DNA of 64,000 nucleotides from Brassica napus (GCF_020379485.1 NC_063452.1:10395065-10459064), one strand, 5' to 3'. Shown: positions 24,669-37,182, counted from the first letter of the stretch. The notes: generated by a model not told the origin, from the sequence alone. Program-made: numbers and translations.

Positions 24669-24899
24669 CACTTTTTAAAAGTGGAACCCACAAAACGATG
24701 ACGTGGCGCGCTGAGTAGTGAGCAAAAACTGATCTATTATAATATAGATTTATATATTTTGACATGCCGTCAAAAAAGATAAATATTGGTATGACTTCAT
24801 TAATGGCCTTGAACAACAACAACAACAAAAACTCCCACTTCCAAATTAGTCGTTCGCACGTCCTTCCCAGCTTCGCTCGCGTTCCTCGTGTTCTTTTTT

Positions 24900-25095
24900 A
24901 TAATGAAGTAAATAATCTGAGACAGCATGGCTTTATTTTTGCATCCACCCACTTAGACATGTAGTCTACTGCAACCAAGATTACTTATTTAATTTCCAAA
25001 AGAAGATATATGGGAAATAACCCATGAAATCAATTCCCACGTAGAAAACCTCAACTTCCATAATGAAGTTCGGAGGCATCCCGTTCTTCTTTCTA
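24900..25095 (-). pseudogene. Ty3/gypsy integrase fragment
   Basis: The minus strand reads EVEVFYVGIDFMGYFP followed after a small shift by a VAVDYMSKWV-like stretch, the integrase catalytic-core entry of Athila/Tat-type gypsy elements. Only about 60 codons remain, between Helitron 1 and the Harbinger-like element. It is a short relic with no LTRs seen. Confidence 0.65.
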
Positions 25096-25364
25096 TTGTT
25101 GCCTTATCTCTGACGAGAGTCACACTTAGGAGGGTGTATTGAATCATGGATTTTAAAAGTTTGAATGGATTTGGAAAAATATTGGAGTTTGAAGATATTT
25201 GAACTAAATCTCATTTATATGGGTGGGATTTAGAAAGAGAAACGGAGATTCGGGTGAGATTTACTCTTAAATTTCAGAGTACTTATTAGCAAAAAATATA
25301 TATTTCAGAGTACTCTAGATTATTTGATATTATTAATCTATGTTATTCCATTATTTTTGAACAA

Positions 25365-25645
25365 ATGACACATCGTTACAAGACACGAGTTGGCTCCGTT
25401 TCGCAACTCTCACAAAGGGAAAACGAGCAAGACGACGTGGTTCATCAGATCATTGATAAGGGAAGTAACTGGATTTTCTCCTTAGAAGAGAACCATCGAG
25501 GCTTCTCAAAGTTGGTAAAGACAAGAGGGCTCTTAAGGTTGCTAAGAGGAAGTTGAGTATCCACAAAAGAACCCAGAGGAAGAGGGAGGATATGTCTAGT
25601 GTTCATGAGGTCTGGTGGAGATGCTACTACTGAGAAGAAGATATA
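25365..25645 (+). pseudogene. RPL36: Ribosomal protein eL36 pseudogene
   Basis: In one frame [19 protein letters not shown] runs into [17 protein letters not shown] and a stop. After a shift the frame continues [18 protein letters not shown], then [14 protein letters not shown], and a last shift gives an acidic/lysine tail. This order is eL36 (60S L36e). The frame is broken at least twice and the N-terminus is missing. I see no introns, but the fragment is too short to prove a retrocopy. Confidence 0.82.
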
Positions 25646-25869
25646 ATAGATCAAAAATGTTTATCAAAATATCAAATTCATAACGACAACAAGAAATATA
25701 TAATAGGTGATTTGCTAACAAGTCTTCATGTTAATTCATTCATTTTTGCTATACATGTCATGTACGCTCATTTTTGCTACACATGTCATACACTCATTCT
25801 CATAGTTATAGTTACGTGTAAAAGCTTAATCCGGAACAAATAACTTGAGTGATGTTTTCCAAAAAACAA

Positions 25870-26985
25870 AAGGGTACACAATTATCAGGTCTATCGTGTT
25901 GTGCCTGCAAAAAGAACTTCTAAACAAGTTAGGGTGACACAGCTCCCACAACTCCTTCTCCCCTAGCTTACATGTGCTAAAGTGCTTCACCGCAAATGTT
26001 GTGCCATCAGAAAGAAGCGCCTTATACGCTGTCCATGTCCTAGTATAATGTTCTCAGAGCTTGCATCCATTAAGTCCCAAGTTTAACTTTAACCAAAGGC
26101 TTCTAAAACAAAGAAACTTGAGCAAGCTTATGGCTACTAAGTCTTTACGCCAAATAACTAACTCCTCCTTTGGTTAATCTACTTCTCTTCTCTTTGTACA
26201 CTTCAAATGGCAATACCACCAAACCCCAAAAGCTAACAACATCCATGCTGCAGCACCAAACTCGCCAGCTGATAATCACAAGATTATTCTTGCTTAACTC
26301 CACAGGTCGAAGATAAAGAATGACCAGAGAGACCTTGATTCTCAGTGAAATCATCAGAGGAGTATTTAGGTGAGATAAAGAAAGATGGAATGCGACCTTA
26401 GACAAAGAGAACGTCGCTAATCTACCCAAAGACGACAACTCCAGATAACTGTTTCTTACACAGAACCAAAGAGTTCACAAACCTACACTCTGCTAAAGTA
26501 ATCTTACCGTTCAAATCATTGTTTGACATATCAAGAGACACCAAGAACAGTAACCAAGTACACAGTTGTGGAGGGATGTTACCAGACAATTATTGGTTGC
26601 TAGATAGATCCAGTTTTTGTAAGCTCCCACAGTACTGAGGAGACTCTGGGATCGGACAAGAAAAACCATGTCTGGAAGCTCGAGAATGATAACTATGTTC
26701 TCCTGATTGTTCTAAGTTCCAACAAGACACACCCAAAAATTGAAACATCTAGATATAGAGTATGCTCGTGTGTCCTACAAGGAAGCTGATAGCTTGGTTT
26801 TTCAGAAATTACAGAGGAACCCAAGAGTGGTGTTTGCAAAGTTACCAAGGATCAGTGAGAGGTTTGGATTCCTCCTAAGCATCTTACATCTGCAGCCATC
26901 GCGGGATAATAACAGAGGAAGAAGATGAACAGAGTAGTGCTATCGATAAAGGAAGAAACTTTATGGGGTTTGAGCCGATCTCCAT
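25870..26985 (-). pseudogene. BIR2-like LRR receptor kinase pseudogene
   Basis: Starting at ATG 26985 the minus strand reads MEIGSNPIKFLP (signal-peptide region), then a broken N-terminal segment, then LRR pieces (GSLQKLDLSSN, LSGNIPPQLCTWLLFLVSLD), a membrane segment (FGAAAWMLLAFGVWWY), the juxtamembrane KPLVKVKLG, and kinase N-lobe pieces (ALLSDGTTFAVKHFSTCKLG, ELWELCHPNL). Then homology ends, so most of the kinase is gone. Multiple stops and shifts kill the frame. The order matches BIR-family pseudokinases that regulate BAK1, with BIR2 closest. It lies inside the Harbinger-like element. Confidence 0.85.
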
Positions 26986-28105
26986 AGATGAAGTGTTCAC
27001 AGGTTTGATTTTTTTGTATCTGCTAATGGAGCAGAGAGACAAAGCTGCAAGTCATACGCATTGAATGATCATCTCAAGAATTAGATAGATGCAAAGTAGC
27101 CGTCAATTGTCTTCTGCATATATTTTCTTTTTCATCGTTAGATAGATGTTTTATTTTTATTCTGAAGTCGCTCCAAATAACACATGTAGAGGTAGGAGTT
27201 TTATAACCACATTTTCTAACTTGAATTAACACAAAGTATCCCAAAATCACATTCATAGCTTTTTCTTTCAAAATAGTGTCTACCTTTCAATAACAGTAGA
27301 TTTGATTTAAGTTTTGTAAATAGTTAATTGAATAACATGACATTTGCAAGTGTTTCTAGTGATTTTATATAAATTTTATGTTCAATAACAAGTAATTTGA
27401 AACTAAATTTTAAAATCCTTAATTGAATAACAGAGGATTTTAAAACAACCCCAAAACCTTTTAAAATCCGTGATTCAATACATCCCCTTAGATACAAGAG
27501 CATGGGCATCTATGAATATACTGGGTCACTATCAGTCCGCTTGGAGAATATTGGATACTATCTTGAATCAGTACCGCTCGAGACTTATGTGGCACCTAAA
27601 GCACACAAAAAAAATTATGCCCTTAAATATAGCTAAAATTTTAAATGAATTTTAAGTATGTAATAAAAAAATGCAATATACTATTAAATCATAATTTTTT
27701 AACAAAAAAAAAACAAATCACAGAGAGATAAAATCATATTATTATTGAAAATAATATATCTATTGATGAACTTTAATTAACTAAAATATTTATAAGCCAA
27801 ATTTATTACTAATCTTAATTTGTAACATTTTCTATAAATAAAAAACATAAGTTGTATAATACAGCAAAATATGATAAAATTACATTATAACATCAACATC
27901 ATTTTTCTTTTTTGTTAAAAATGTAGAAGTTGAGCAACTGATAATTTCAATCCTTTGTTATAATAAATATCTTATACAAAGCTTTTTTATCCAAAAATAT
28001 AATAGAAAATAAATGAATACTTTGATCATTAATAAATTATTCTCAAGGAAAAAAATAGAAAACAAAAAAGAAGAAGAACGTGTACTTTAAATATATATAT
28101 ATATA

Positions 28106-28258
28106 ACTAAGGTTTGTTTAATTAAATGGTTTATTTAGTAACATATGTAATAGAGTATATTAAATTTGTTAGAAAAGGTAAGGAATAACTAAGGTTTGCT
28201 TAATTAAATAGTTTATTTAGTAATATATGTGATAGAATTGTTAGAAAAGGTAAGGAAT
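28106..28258 (+). repeat. Tandem duplication, unit about 75 bp
   Basis: The segment AACTAAGGTTTGTTTAATTA through AAAAGGTAAGGAATAA is repeated once with a few substitutions and a small deletion. It is non-coding. Confidence 0.75.
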
Positions 28259-28672
28259 AAAAAGAAAAATAGTAAAAAGAAGATGGGGCATTGAACTCAT
28301 TACCTAAAGGACTTGATGAGAAGGATATAAACCATTAGACTAAGGTAATATATTCGTAGAATCTGGCGCCCCTAATGTACAACGATTGGCGTCTAAAGCC
28401 CTGGTTTTACGGGCTTTAGTCCAGGGCCGGGCCTGTCTTGAATCTCCCCATTCACGAGCAGATCAAGTTACATGCATGTAATACAATCTTAAAAAACAAA
28501 TCCTCACGAAACGCGGATAAACTATTAGTATATAATGTAAATAAGAATCATGACTCAAAATAAGAAAACTAGATATTAAAAACAGTGTAATTAGTGTAAC
28601 TATTTAAAAAAAAACTGAGCAACATATGATTTTAACTTTTTAGCAAAAAAAAAAAACATATAATTTTAACCG

Positions 28673-28871
28673 GTGGTGGAACTAGAAAAAAAAACCATTG
28701 GGGTCAAAAGTGTATATATATGAAATTGGCTAGATATTAAGGGGGCCAAACTACTAAAACTCATCTAATTAATCAAAGTATATTGCATACTTAAGCCTAA
28801 ATTTGATTTAATTCTTAAAAGTTGATATGGGTCAAATGAGCTACATGCTTCTTATCTGGCTCCGCCACTGA
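28673..28871. mobile_element. Possible small MITE
   Basis: The ends GGTGGTGGAACTAG and CTGGCTCCGCCACTG are imperfect inverted copies. I could not define a target duplication, so the superfamily is left open. Confidence 0.35.
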
Positions 28872-29083
28872 ATTTAACTTTGCGTCTTATAAGTTCAAGA
28901 GCTGAAAAAAAATTAGATGGCTGCAGATAAGGTTCTGAAATAAAAAGTTTCTCAGAAAAAAAAAAGTGGGCAAATCTCACAAAATACTTTAAATGAGTTT
29001 TTGACCCAAAAAAACACAGAAAGAAGATAATCACCAATATAAGTTTTATTAATAGATAAAAGACTCTTATACATTTATTATAT

Positions 29084-29114
<31 letters not shown>

Positions 29115-30284
29115 ACTAAAAAAATTTCAATTCGAATTTTTTTTTCAATTATTTTTTTGATTTTTGATTTTTTTCTTGAATTTCCTTTTTTGAAATTTTA
29201 AAATTATTTTTGAAACTATTTTTAAAAAAATATTTAAATATGCTAATCCTCCCCCCCCCCCTAATAAAAAACCGCATCCGTAAAATTTAAACTCGAAATC
29301 TATATTAGTTAACCATAGTGATACAAATATCTTTTACTTCTTTAATGAAATATGTTTCGGTTATTTTGACCATTGTGTGCTATATTTGTGTGAAAAACTA
29401 TTTGATTATCTTTAGGTATTTTTCAAAAATGTTTTGTATTATGGTAGCTAATTTAGGTATTTTTATTTGGCTTATGCAGAATTAATAAAATAAACATGTG
29501 AGTAGTTATACTAAGAAATTTTAGTTGTGTCAAGTGAATAAGCCAATTGGGCTAAAACGTATTTAAAGCCCAAGCTAAGTTTAATTAAAATAGAGTTTTT
29601 TTATTGACTGGTTTTTAAACTATTAAAAAGATTATCATTTAAGTTTTAATAGGGCAACTAAAATTACATAAATCGTATGTTATAACAATAATAATAACAA
29701 ACAGATTAATCTAACCAATTTTAAAGATATTAACAATCTTACACTATCCTTAATCATTCAATATTTTTAATATTTTTAATACATTATCTAAAACTGCCTA
29801 GATATTTTTATTCATTTTCAAAGGATTTTCTAGAGATGGACATTCAAATATCCATTCGGGTTGGTTCGGATCTATTTGGCTTTGAGATTTTTAGACTAGG
29901 AATTTAATCTCCATAAGGATATTTATAAATTTCGGTTGGGTTTTGTTCAGATATTTGCGAGTTGGATTCGGATTCATATAATTATTTAAAATATGTAAGC
30001 AATTTCAAAAATTTCAATACACCTTAAATCTAAAAATTAAAAATAATATACAACATATAAACTTGACATGTATGTTAAATGTCTAAAATTAACATAAAAT
30101 TTGTTCGGTTTGGATATTTGGATGGAAAATCAAAAGGTATTTAGTATATTACCGTTGTTTTGAATATTTTTGGATTTTTTGGGATATTTACTTTTAATTA
30201 TTTTTGGATATTATTCAGGTATTTTAGATATTCTATTATTAAATTAAAAAATTTAATATGTTTAAGTAGATTATTATGATTATT

Positions 30285-30601
30285 ATGATTTGGTTTTGGG
30301 TATCAAACTATTTTGGTTTGGGTTGGATTTGGACCTGGTTCTTCATATACCAAAATTTTTTATCCGTTCAGATATCTTTGAGTTCAGTATAAATTTTTGA
30401 GTCAGGTTCAGTTCGATTCTCGGATCCAGGTATTTTGCCCAACCATAGGTTTTTCATTCATTTTCTAAGATTTTTATTCATTTTACACTACTTATGGTTT
30501 TTATTCATTTTTAAAAGGTTTTCATTAAAGATAATTTTGAACAAATAATAAATGATGAGCAGACCTAATCTAACAATCAATACACTATTTTATTTTAAAA
30601 A
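30285..30601 (+). repeat. Tandem duplication unit A, left half
   Basis: It matches about 36062-36370 of unit B (shared words include ATCCGTTCAGATATCTTTG and CTCGGATCCAGGTATTTTGC). Unit A continues at 35589 after the Helitron. Confidence 0.8.
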
Positions 30602-33600
30602 CTAGGGGTTGGCCCGCCCTACGGACGGGTGAGTTTACAATAAAATTATTTGATATTTAAATATATTTAAATTTTATAAAATATTTGAAAATTACTTTAA
30701 ATTGAACATAATAAAATTAATTTGTTTTCGAGGATCATATTGTAAATTTTATTAAATTTTGTTGGTTTGGACTGAAAGAACCACTAACGCTTCTTTTTAA
30801 AGAGAACATAAAATTTAAAATAAAAAGATAAAAAGTGGTTCATATTTTTTTTATTTTACTTTGATATAGTTGAAGAAATCGAAGGTAAGACTAACTAATA
30901 CCTTTTCTAAGAGTTTCACATTTTTATATCTTGAATTCTCTTCGTTGTAATTTTCAAAAAAAGAAGATGTGGTTCAATTTTATTTATTATGAAAGCTGAA
31001 AGAAAGTCGAGACCAATCCATATTGTGCTAAAATTATGAAACACGAATTTGGTCATTTGTTTGTGGATCATTACATCCATTAGCAGGAATATATATATGT
31101 TTGAGAAAAAGAGATAGTCAAATAATAGTAATAACGAAGGAGTGATTAAATTTTTTTTATTTTTGGTCAGTATAAATCCATAAATATTTGTTACTGTGAA
31201 GTATATAATAGTTGCTGCGATCTGATGTTTTATGTTAAGGAATAAAATGTGATTGATGTATTATTATATGAATTAGATGAATTTTGTTATTTTCTTCTAG
31301 AAATAGCAGTGCTCGCACCTTCTGTTGATGTTGTTGGGACGTATGATTGTAGACTTCGTTGCTCGTAAAGTGGTTGAGTGAGATTTGAGTATTTTAACTC
31401 GCACTTCATGAAATGTTTTTTTAATGTGACTTCAACATTGATCCGAGCTTATGGTCATGCCTCCAAGGCTCCAACCAACTTTATCAATGTAGTTTTTTCC
31501 TATATCTTTGTCATTTTTGCAAAACATTGTTGTACTGTATAGATAAATTGCATCTAGATACGAACCGTCTGTTGATATTTGTAGATGATGGAGGATGATG
31601 CTAACTTTTTTTTGTTAAAATATTCTTGAATGTCTTTAACATAATGAACTTATAAGTTTTCAGATGATAATCATTTTTCCATATCGTTATACTTTATTGG
31701 AAAAGCAAATGGATGGATGATGGTTAATGATTTAATTGTCATATTCTTGAAAAAAATAGCTGTCTTTAGTAGTTTTGGCCAGTATTGGGCATAATAATTG
31801 CATGACATACGGGTGATGGTTCTTGATAACAGTGATACTTTAAAGATGATATTGCTTTCGATGTCTTGATGGAATTATTCAAGTTTTGATAGGGGTCTAT
31901 CTCCATTAATTTTGACATTTATATATAAGAGTTTTTTTTTTATTTGAGCTAGAAAGTTTGATTTGTATCATCGAAGAATACTTAATTTAATTAAACGTTT
32001 CAACTCATGTGTAGGTAGTGTTCTTAATAGTGATTATTGACTTAGTTAATTTTCCGTAAGTGCTGATAACGTGTTTGTGCATTAGAGCACCTACAAAGAG
32101 GATTTTTCATTGGAGTTCTTGAAAATAATCAATACTCCATTAAAGTAATAGAAAAAGAGGAGAGAAGGTGATATAAGGTTCTGAAAATATACTCAGCAAG
32201 AACTTCCCCAAAAATCAATCATCTAAGTGTAGAATTGGGCATAATAATTAGAATAAAATATTATTATTATTTTGTTTACATACTGATTTTTAGATCTCAC
32301 GGATGGTGTTGCTTTTAGATTCGAACTTATGATCACTAAAATATAATAAGAAGAAAAAGAACAAAATAGTAGAAAAACAAAAGAATATGTATTCTTTAAT
32401 ATATTTTTACCGGATTTAATAGAAATAATGATGTTTTATGATTCTTTAAATTAAAAGAATGAAAAAGAGTCCGGACGAGGTAGTCCAAGTGGCAGGACGG
32501 GTCTGTGGTGGCAACCACCATCCGGGTTCGATTCCCTCCCCATGCGGCAACTACCCTGCCTCTTCTGGACACCAAAGCGGTACTGGGTTCGATTCAGCCC
32601 AGGTAAAGCCCTCCCGGGTGAAGTGGACCGCTGCCTGACCGGGCCCAGGGAAATGACCCGCGAAGCGGGAAACCCCTGGATTATCAAAAAAAAAAAAAAG
32701 AATGAAAAAGAATATTGATTTTTTTTATAAATGGTGTTAAAGTTAAAAGAATGAAGAAGAATTAACTATTCCCCCTAATTCTTTTGATCACCTTTTAAAC
32801 ACTTAAAAGTATTTTGGTATTAACTCCGACCGTTTTATATTTGTTTACATGGTGTTGCGTAAGACAAAACGATTTACCAATACTTTGGGTGTTATTCTTT
32901 TATATAATCGAATAGTATTTGTTTTTCCATTTTGTTTTTTTCCTTAAAGTCCCATGCACGTTACGTCTATGAATATTGGTATAAATAATGGGATAATTTT
33001 ATTTGTATTTTATAAACGTAAGTTTCATGTGTACGTTTGTAAATTATTCTCGCACTCGGATGGCTTAGACCGTCTAATGATGTCTTCTATCTTTTATATT
33101 TGTTTATTATCTCATTTTAGGCGGACGTAGAACAAACTTTTAGTGGGGGCAAATCATATGTAAATATAAAAATCAGGCTAAAACTTGATTTTTAATAGAG
33201 GCAAATAACTAAATTTTGGGCAAGTTACAAAGAATTTGATTATTTATTAGGGGGGCAAGTGCCACCTCCTTGTATCAAGTAGGTATTTGCAGATGTTTAA
33301 CTTTTTTTTTTCTTTTTTTGCGAAAAAGGTTGTCGTTTAACTTGCAAAGATTTGTAGTTGTTTTAGGGCTGAAATTGATTCAGACAGGCTGAATGAGAAA
33401 ATAGTTGCATAAGTTGTTGAAGGTTAAAATAGAAGCTATAGTTGAAGGTAAAACTGAAGCAATAGCAATGCATAGTTATTTTGACATATATCCGTTCAGA
33501 TGAAGTTTATAAAGTTCTTAATACAAACCTTTTAGTGTTGTCCATATCATTGATGGGGCACCTTCTTGACATTATGTTGGATATAAGGCACCAATATATG

Positions 33601-35588
33601 TTTTCGATATTTGGTATATGAATAGAATATTAAGACTTATATACAAAGTTTGGTTTAAGTAAAACCCTTTTAGTGCCGCAGTTAAAAAATGTTGTGAAGA
33701 CTGGAAACAATAATCATAGGAGAAGAAGAAGAGCGAGAGAGACTGAGAAAGATTCGCATGGCCAGCTTCCATAGTGTGACGGGCGGGGAAGCTGAGGCGT
33801 TAAAAGTTAGAAAAACCACTGATCTAGGTCCGTGATCTCACATGAGTTGGTTGGCAAGATGCCCTCCCTACCCTTCACTGGGGACCTGAATATAGGCGGG
33901 TGAGTTTCCCCTGAACATGGAGTCAAGTATCCTTTCATACCATCACTGCAAGTAGTTCCAAATACATCAGGAAACAGTTCGGAAAAAATCTTAAGTTGCA
34001 AGTGTAAAATCAAACTTACCAGCTGACTTCATACTTATCCACCATTACTTGAACATGGAGTCAAGTAGCTACCTTCATATTTTTCATTTGATTTATGAAC
34101 CTTAGCTCAGGTCAAGAGAGAAGATGAATTTGGCAAGGAGTGCGACGTTGCTATGTAAAGCATGTCACACATACTGGCGGTTCCTCACTTGTTCTCATCC
34201 TGCAGAATGAAAGTAAAAAATAATTCATGAAAACAGAGCCTGATCGGAAGATAATTACTAAAATATTGGAGTGGAGGAATGACACCTATACTTTTTTTTT
34301 CTTGACCTTTTAGTCTCATCAACAGTTGCTATTAACTATCCATGTTTGAAACTGTATATGCGGCATCAATTGCGTCTCTCCTCCACCATTATCCTATAAG
34401 GCTAACCTCTCTCTCTCTCTCATAATACACAAAACCAACAGAGTAAGGCTCAGAAGGACAAATGCAACGAAATGGTACTGACTGAGGCAAATGCAAACTT
34501 GATTAGGTCTCAATTTGAGAAGGTTTGTGCCAAAATTAATAGCTACGCTTCCAAACATATTGATGAAATCTCCGATGACATACTCTCTCATCCCATGTTT
34601 AAAGAACGGAGACAATGATCATCTGAAGCTGCAAACTTGGTGTAATCGCAACCTGAGGCTCTGATGTGATTTTAAAGTCTTCGGAATCTGCAAGAGAAGA
34701 AAACATCTAAGCGTATAACCTAAGAGGGGCTACATGATGGTAACTGCAAGAGATACCAACAAAAACACAGCTTGCAGCTTCGGTTATGTAATAAAAAGAA
34801 AACTGTCCATAAAACTTCATCAGAGGGTTTCTTCAATTGTTAATTCTATCGAAACATAGATCAAGCTGAAGATTAGCATAGAATTGAAGAGGCCAAAAAA
34901 ACCTGCTAGGATACGCCGGAGAGGTTCAGATCTAGATTGATTTTAAACAGTAAAGAAGAGTAGATGTCCTCCTCTACCACCAAACAAATCGGCGTTGAGT
35001 AAAAAGACGAATAAAATTAGATATTTTCCCATGTTCTTTCCATGGTCTCAACGTGTTGGAGCAGCTCCCAAGGATGTAGGAATTCGCCGTTGTCGTAATT
35101 GGTAAGCTGAACAAACTATCCTTGTAGAGCTTGTTGTAGTTATTCTGTTCATCGCTGGAAGTTGGTGTATTTATACTCGTTGCTTTAGTCGGTTACTTTG
35201 GAAATCGATGAGTCGATTGAATGCTTCATGAGTGGGTTAACCACGTAAAAGCTAGGAATAAAGTACATATTAATGCAAGCTGAAGACGTAACGGTGAGCT
35301 AGTCGGTATTAAGTTCCATAGAACTTACGGCTGCGAGACAGAGAATATCGAAGGAAGAAGATGACTAAACCTAATTTGCATGGGTTTATAATTTTTTGCT
35401 TAAAGCCCATAAAAATTTGAGGACCAAATAAAAACCTACCAAACACAAAGAACCAGCGATTTCGGCGAACGTAAATGAAGCGAGCTTTGCGATTTTTTAA
35501 GGATGCCACGTGTTGGGATTTGCCCCTCCCTCCATGATGACATGGCGCAAGGAGAAGGGAGCAAACCAACTTTATTGGTATAGATAGA
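30602..35588 (-). mobile_element. Helitron 2 (5.0 kb) with SINE insertion
   Basis: The minus-strand 3' end is CTAG (30602-30605) preceded by the stem CCCGCCC/GGACGGG (about 30613-30630). The minus-strand 5' end is TCTATCTATACCAATAAAG at 35588. Flanks are A (30601) and T (35589). The empty site in the adjacent duplicated unit (about 36366-36382) joins the two flanks without the insert and fixes the right boundary. No Rep/helicase gene is seen. A minus-strand reading frame at 33807-34013 (SDGMKGYLTPCSGETHPP) may be a captured fragment I cannot identify; the rest is AT-rich non-coding DNA. Confidence 0.88.
32469..32698 (+). mobile_element. tRNA-derived SINE
   Basis: A 230-bp GC-rich unit with an A-box-like AGTCCAAGTGGC, a B box GGTTCGATTCC, and a second GGTTCGATTC further on. 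It ends in a 13-14 base A-tail. It is flanked by the perfect 13-bp duplication AGAATGAAAAAGA (32456-32468 and 32699-32711). It is inserted in Helitron 2. No protein is expected; it would use LINE machinery. Confidence 0.88.
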
Positions 35589-35910
35589 TATACACACGGT
35601 TATTGATATATAAAAATAATAAAAATAGTTTAACTATATATATTGCGTAACTGATTATATTAAGGATTAGTTGAGTCACGTACTATATCATATTAACCAA
35701 TAATTAATCTACACACTACAGATCAGTTTGTCAATCAAATAATATAATCCATCTGCATTTTTTTATTATACAAACTACTATACAACCAATGATTTAAATG
35801 ACTAAGAAAGATAAAACAATTTACATAGAAGAGACTATGCAGTAAAACCGGTTAACAAAAACACACTCTTTGCATTACATAAAACAATCCTTATGTATGC
35901 ATTATAGCTG
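35589..35910 (+). repeat. Tandem duplication unit A, right half
   Basis: It begins TATACACACGGTTATTGATA and matches 36371 onward of unit B, with words such as ATACAACCAATGATTTAAAT in common. It is separated from its left half by Helitron 2. Confidence 0.8.
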
Positions 35911-36061
35911 TGCATAATTTTCAAGTCAATTTTATTTATTTTATTTGAAAATGAAAACAACTATCAATAAAATATGATGTATGTTAGGTATCATATAATT
36001 AAATAAAATACATAATTAATATTATGAACTGAATTTAATAGAATTATAACACAATCATATA

Positions 36062-36727
36062 GTTATTTGGATATCAAACTATTTCGGTTTGGATCGGATT
36101 TGGATATGGTTCTTCAGATACCAGAATCTTGGATCCGTTCAGATATCTTTGGGTGGTATAAATTTTGAGTCGAGTTCGGTTCGGTTCTCGGATCCAGGTA
36201 TTTTGCCCTGTCCTAGATTTTTCATTCATTTACTAAATTTTTTATTCATTTGCTCTACCTATGATTTTTATTCATTTTTAATAGGTTCCCGCGTTAAAGA
36301 TAATTTTAAATGTATAATAAATGTCGAGCACACATAATCTAAAAATTAATACACCATTTTATTTTAAAAAATATACACACGGTTATTGATATATAAAAAT
36401 AAAAAAAAGTTTAACTAACTGTATATATTGCGTAATTGATTTTTATATACTAAGGATTAGTTGGGTCACGTACTGTATCATATTTAACCAATACTAATCT
36501 ACACAGTACTACAGATCAGTTTGTCAACCAAATAATATAATCCATCTTTACATTTTTATTATACAAACTATTATACAACCAATGATTTAAATGACTAAGA
36601 AAAATAAAACAATTTATTTGCAAGCAGGTAAAACCGGTTAACAAAAACACACTTTTTGCATAACAATCGTTACGTATCACGTATGCATTACATTATTGCC
36701 CCAAAATTGTTATGTATGCATTATAGT
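36062..36727 (+). repeat. Tandem duplication unit B, uninterrupted
   Basis: A roughly 650-bp copy of unit A that lacks Helitron 2. At about 36366-36382 the junction TTAAAAAATATACACAC is continuous, so it is the pre-insertion state. It is non-coding; the first half is a CGGTTCGG-type dispersed repeat. Confidence 0.8.
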
Positions 36728-36780
36728 AGCCCGAATTGGTCAACTATATTATTGCCCCAAAATCCATTTTGCCGATATAA

Positions 36781-37148
36781 TTTGTATTCAATATAAATAT
36801 AACATTTGAGTTGATTTGACTTTTAATGGAGTTTTAGATGATTTTAATAAGTTGCAGAGATTTATGTGATTTTTGTTAAACCACTCTAGAATATAACCTA
36901 AAACCATGAGATTTGGATTTTAATTTTTTTAACTAAAAAACTCCACCCAAACACCATAAAATCACCTGAAAATTTTAAAATTCCACAACTTAAAATATTT
37001 TCAATAACAGTGAATTTTAGAGTACTCTACGAAATGTTAAGTTCAATAACAGTGGATTTTAAATGAGTTTTTAAAATTCATGTTTAAATAACAGTGGATT
37101 TGTCATTTTAATACAAATCACCTAAAACTCTCAGTTGAATATACCCCC
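36781..37148. mobile_element. Possible Harbinger-like MITE
   Basis: The right end TTGAATATACCCCC followed by TAA resembles the termini of the element at 25129-27487. The left end (GTATTCAATATAAATA) is a weaker match. The interior repeats ATAACAGTGGATTT. It is non-coding. Confidence 0.4.
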
Positions 37149-37182
37149 TAAGTGCGTATTAAACAAACTATTGACTTGTAGG

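Larger units (their letters stand above)
22558..24748 (-). mobile_element. Helitron 1 with decayed OB-fold gene
   Basis: The minus-strand 3' end is CTAG (22558-22561 on the + strand) preceded by a perfect 8-bp hairpin, CCCCGCGC-AA-GCGCGGGG, at about 22572-22589. The 5' end on the minus strand is TCTATATTATAATAGATC at 24748. Flanking bases are A (22557) and T (24749), the expected AT target. No Rep/helicase gene is present. It carries a DUF223/RPA-like pseudogene and a tRNA-like stretch. Confidence 0.87.
25129..27487. mobile_element. PIF/Harbinger-like element with captured genes
   Basis: Inverted termini: the left end reads GGAGGGTGTATTGAATCATG, and the right end read inward reads GGGGATGTATTGAATCACGG. 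Both are flanked by TTA (25126-25128 and 27488-27490), the 3-bp target of PIF/Harbinger elements. No transposase is visible. The interior carries an eL36 ribosomal protein pseudogene (+) and a BIR2-like receptor kinase pseudogene (-). This is the layout of a gene-fragment-carrying (Pack-type) element. Assembly of cargo by capture is inference; it could instead be a transposon that framed an existing locus. Confidence 0.65.
27491..30284. other. AT-rich intergenic region
   Basis: I see no gene here. It holds a 75-bp tandem duplication (28106-28258), a small possible MITE (28673-28871), a (TA)n microsatellite at about 29085-29114, a C-run at about 29250-29261, and diverged CGGATAT-type dispersed repeat sequence from about 29830. 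Confidence 0.6.

Noticed and set aside
26740..26928. Plus-strand frame LDIEYARVSYKEADSLVFQK
   Set aside because: It is antisense to the BIR2-like pseudogene, whose N-terminal words read clearly on the minus strand.
28267..28440. Possible tRNA or hairpin RNA around TTTACGGGCTTTAGTCCAGGG
   Set aside because: A palindrome exists, but no acceptor stem or conserved arms; more likely a decayed repeat end.
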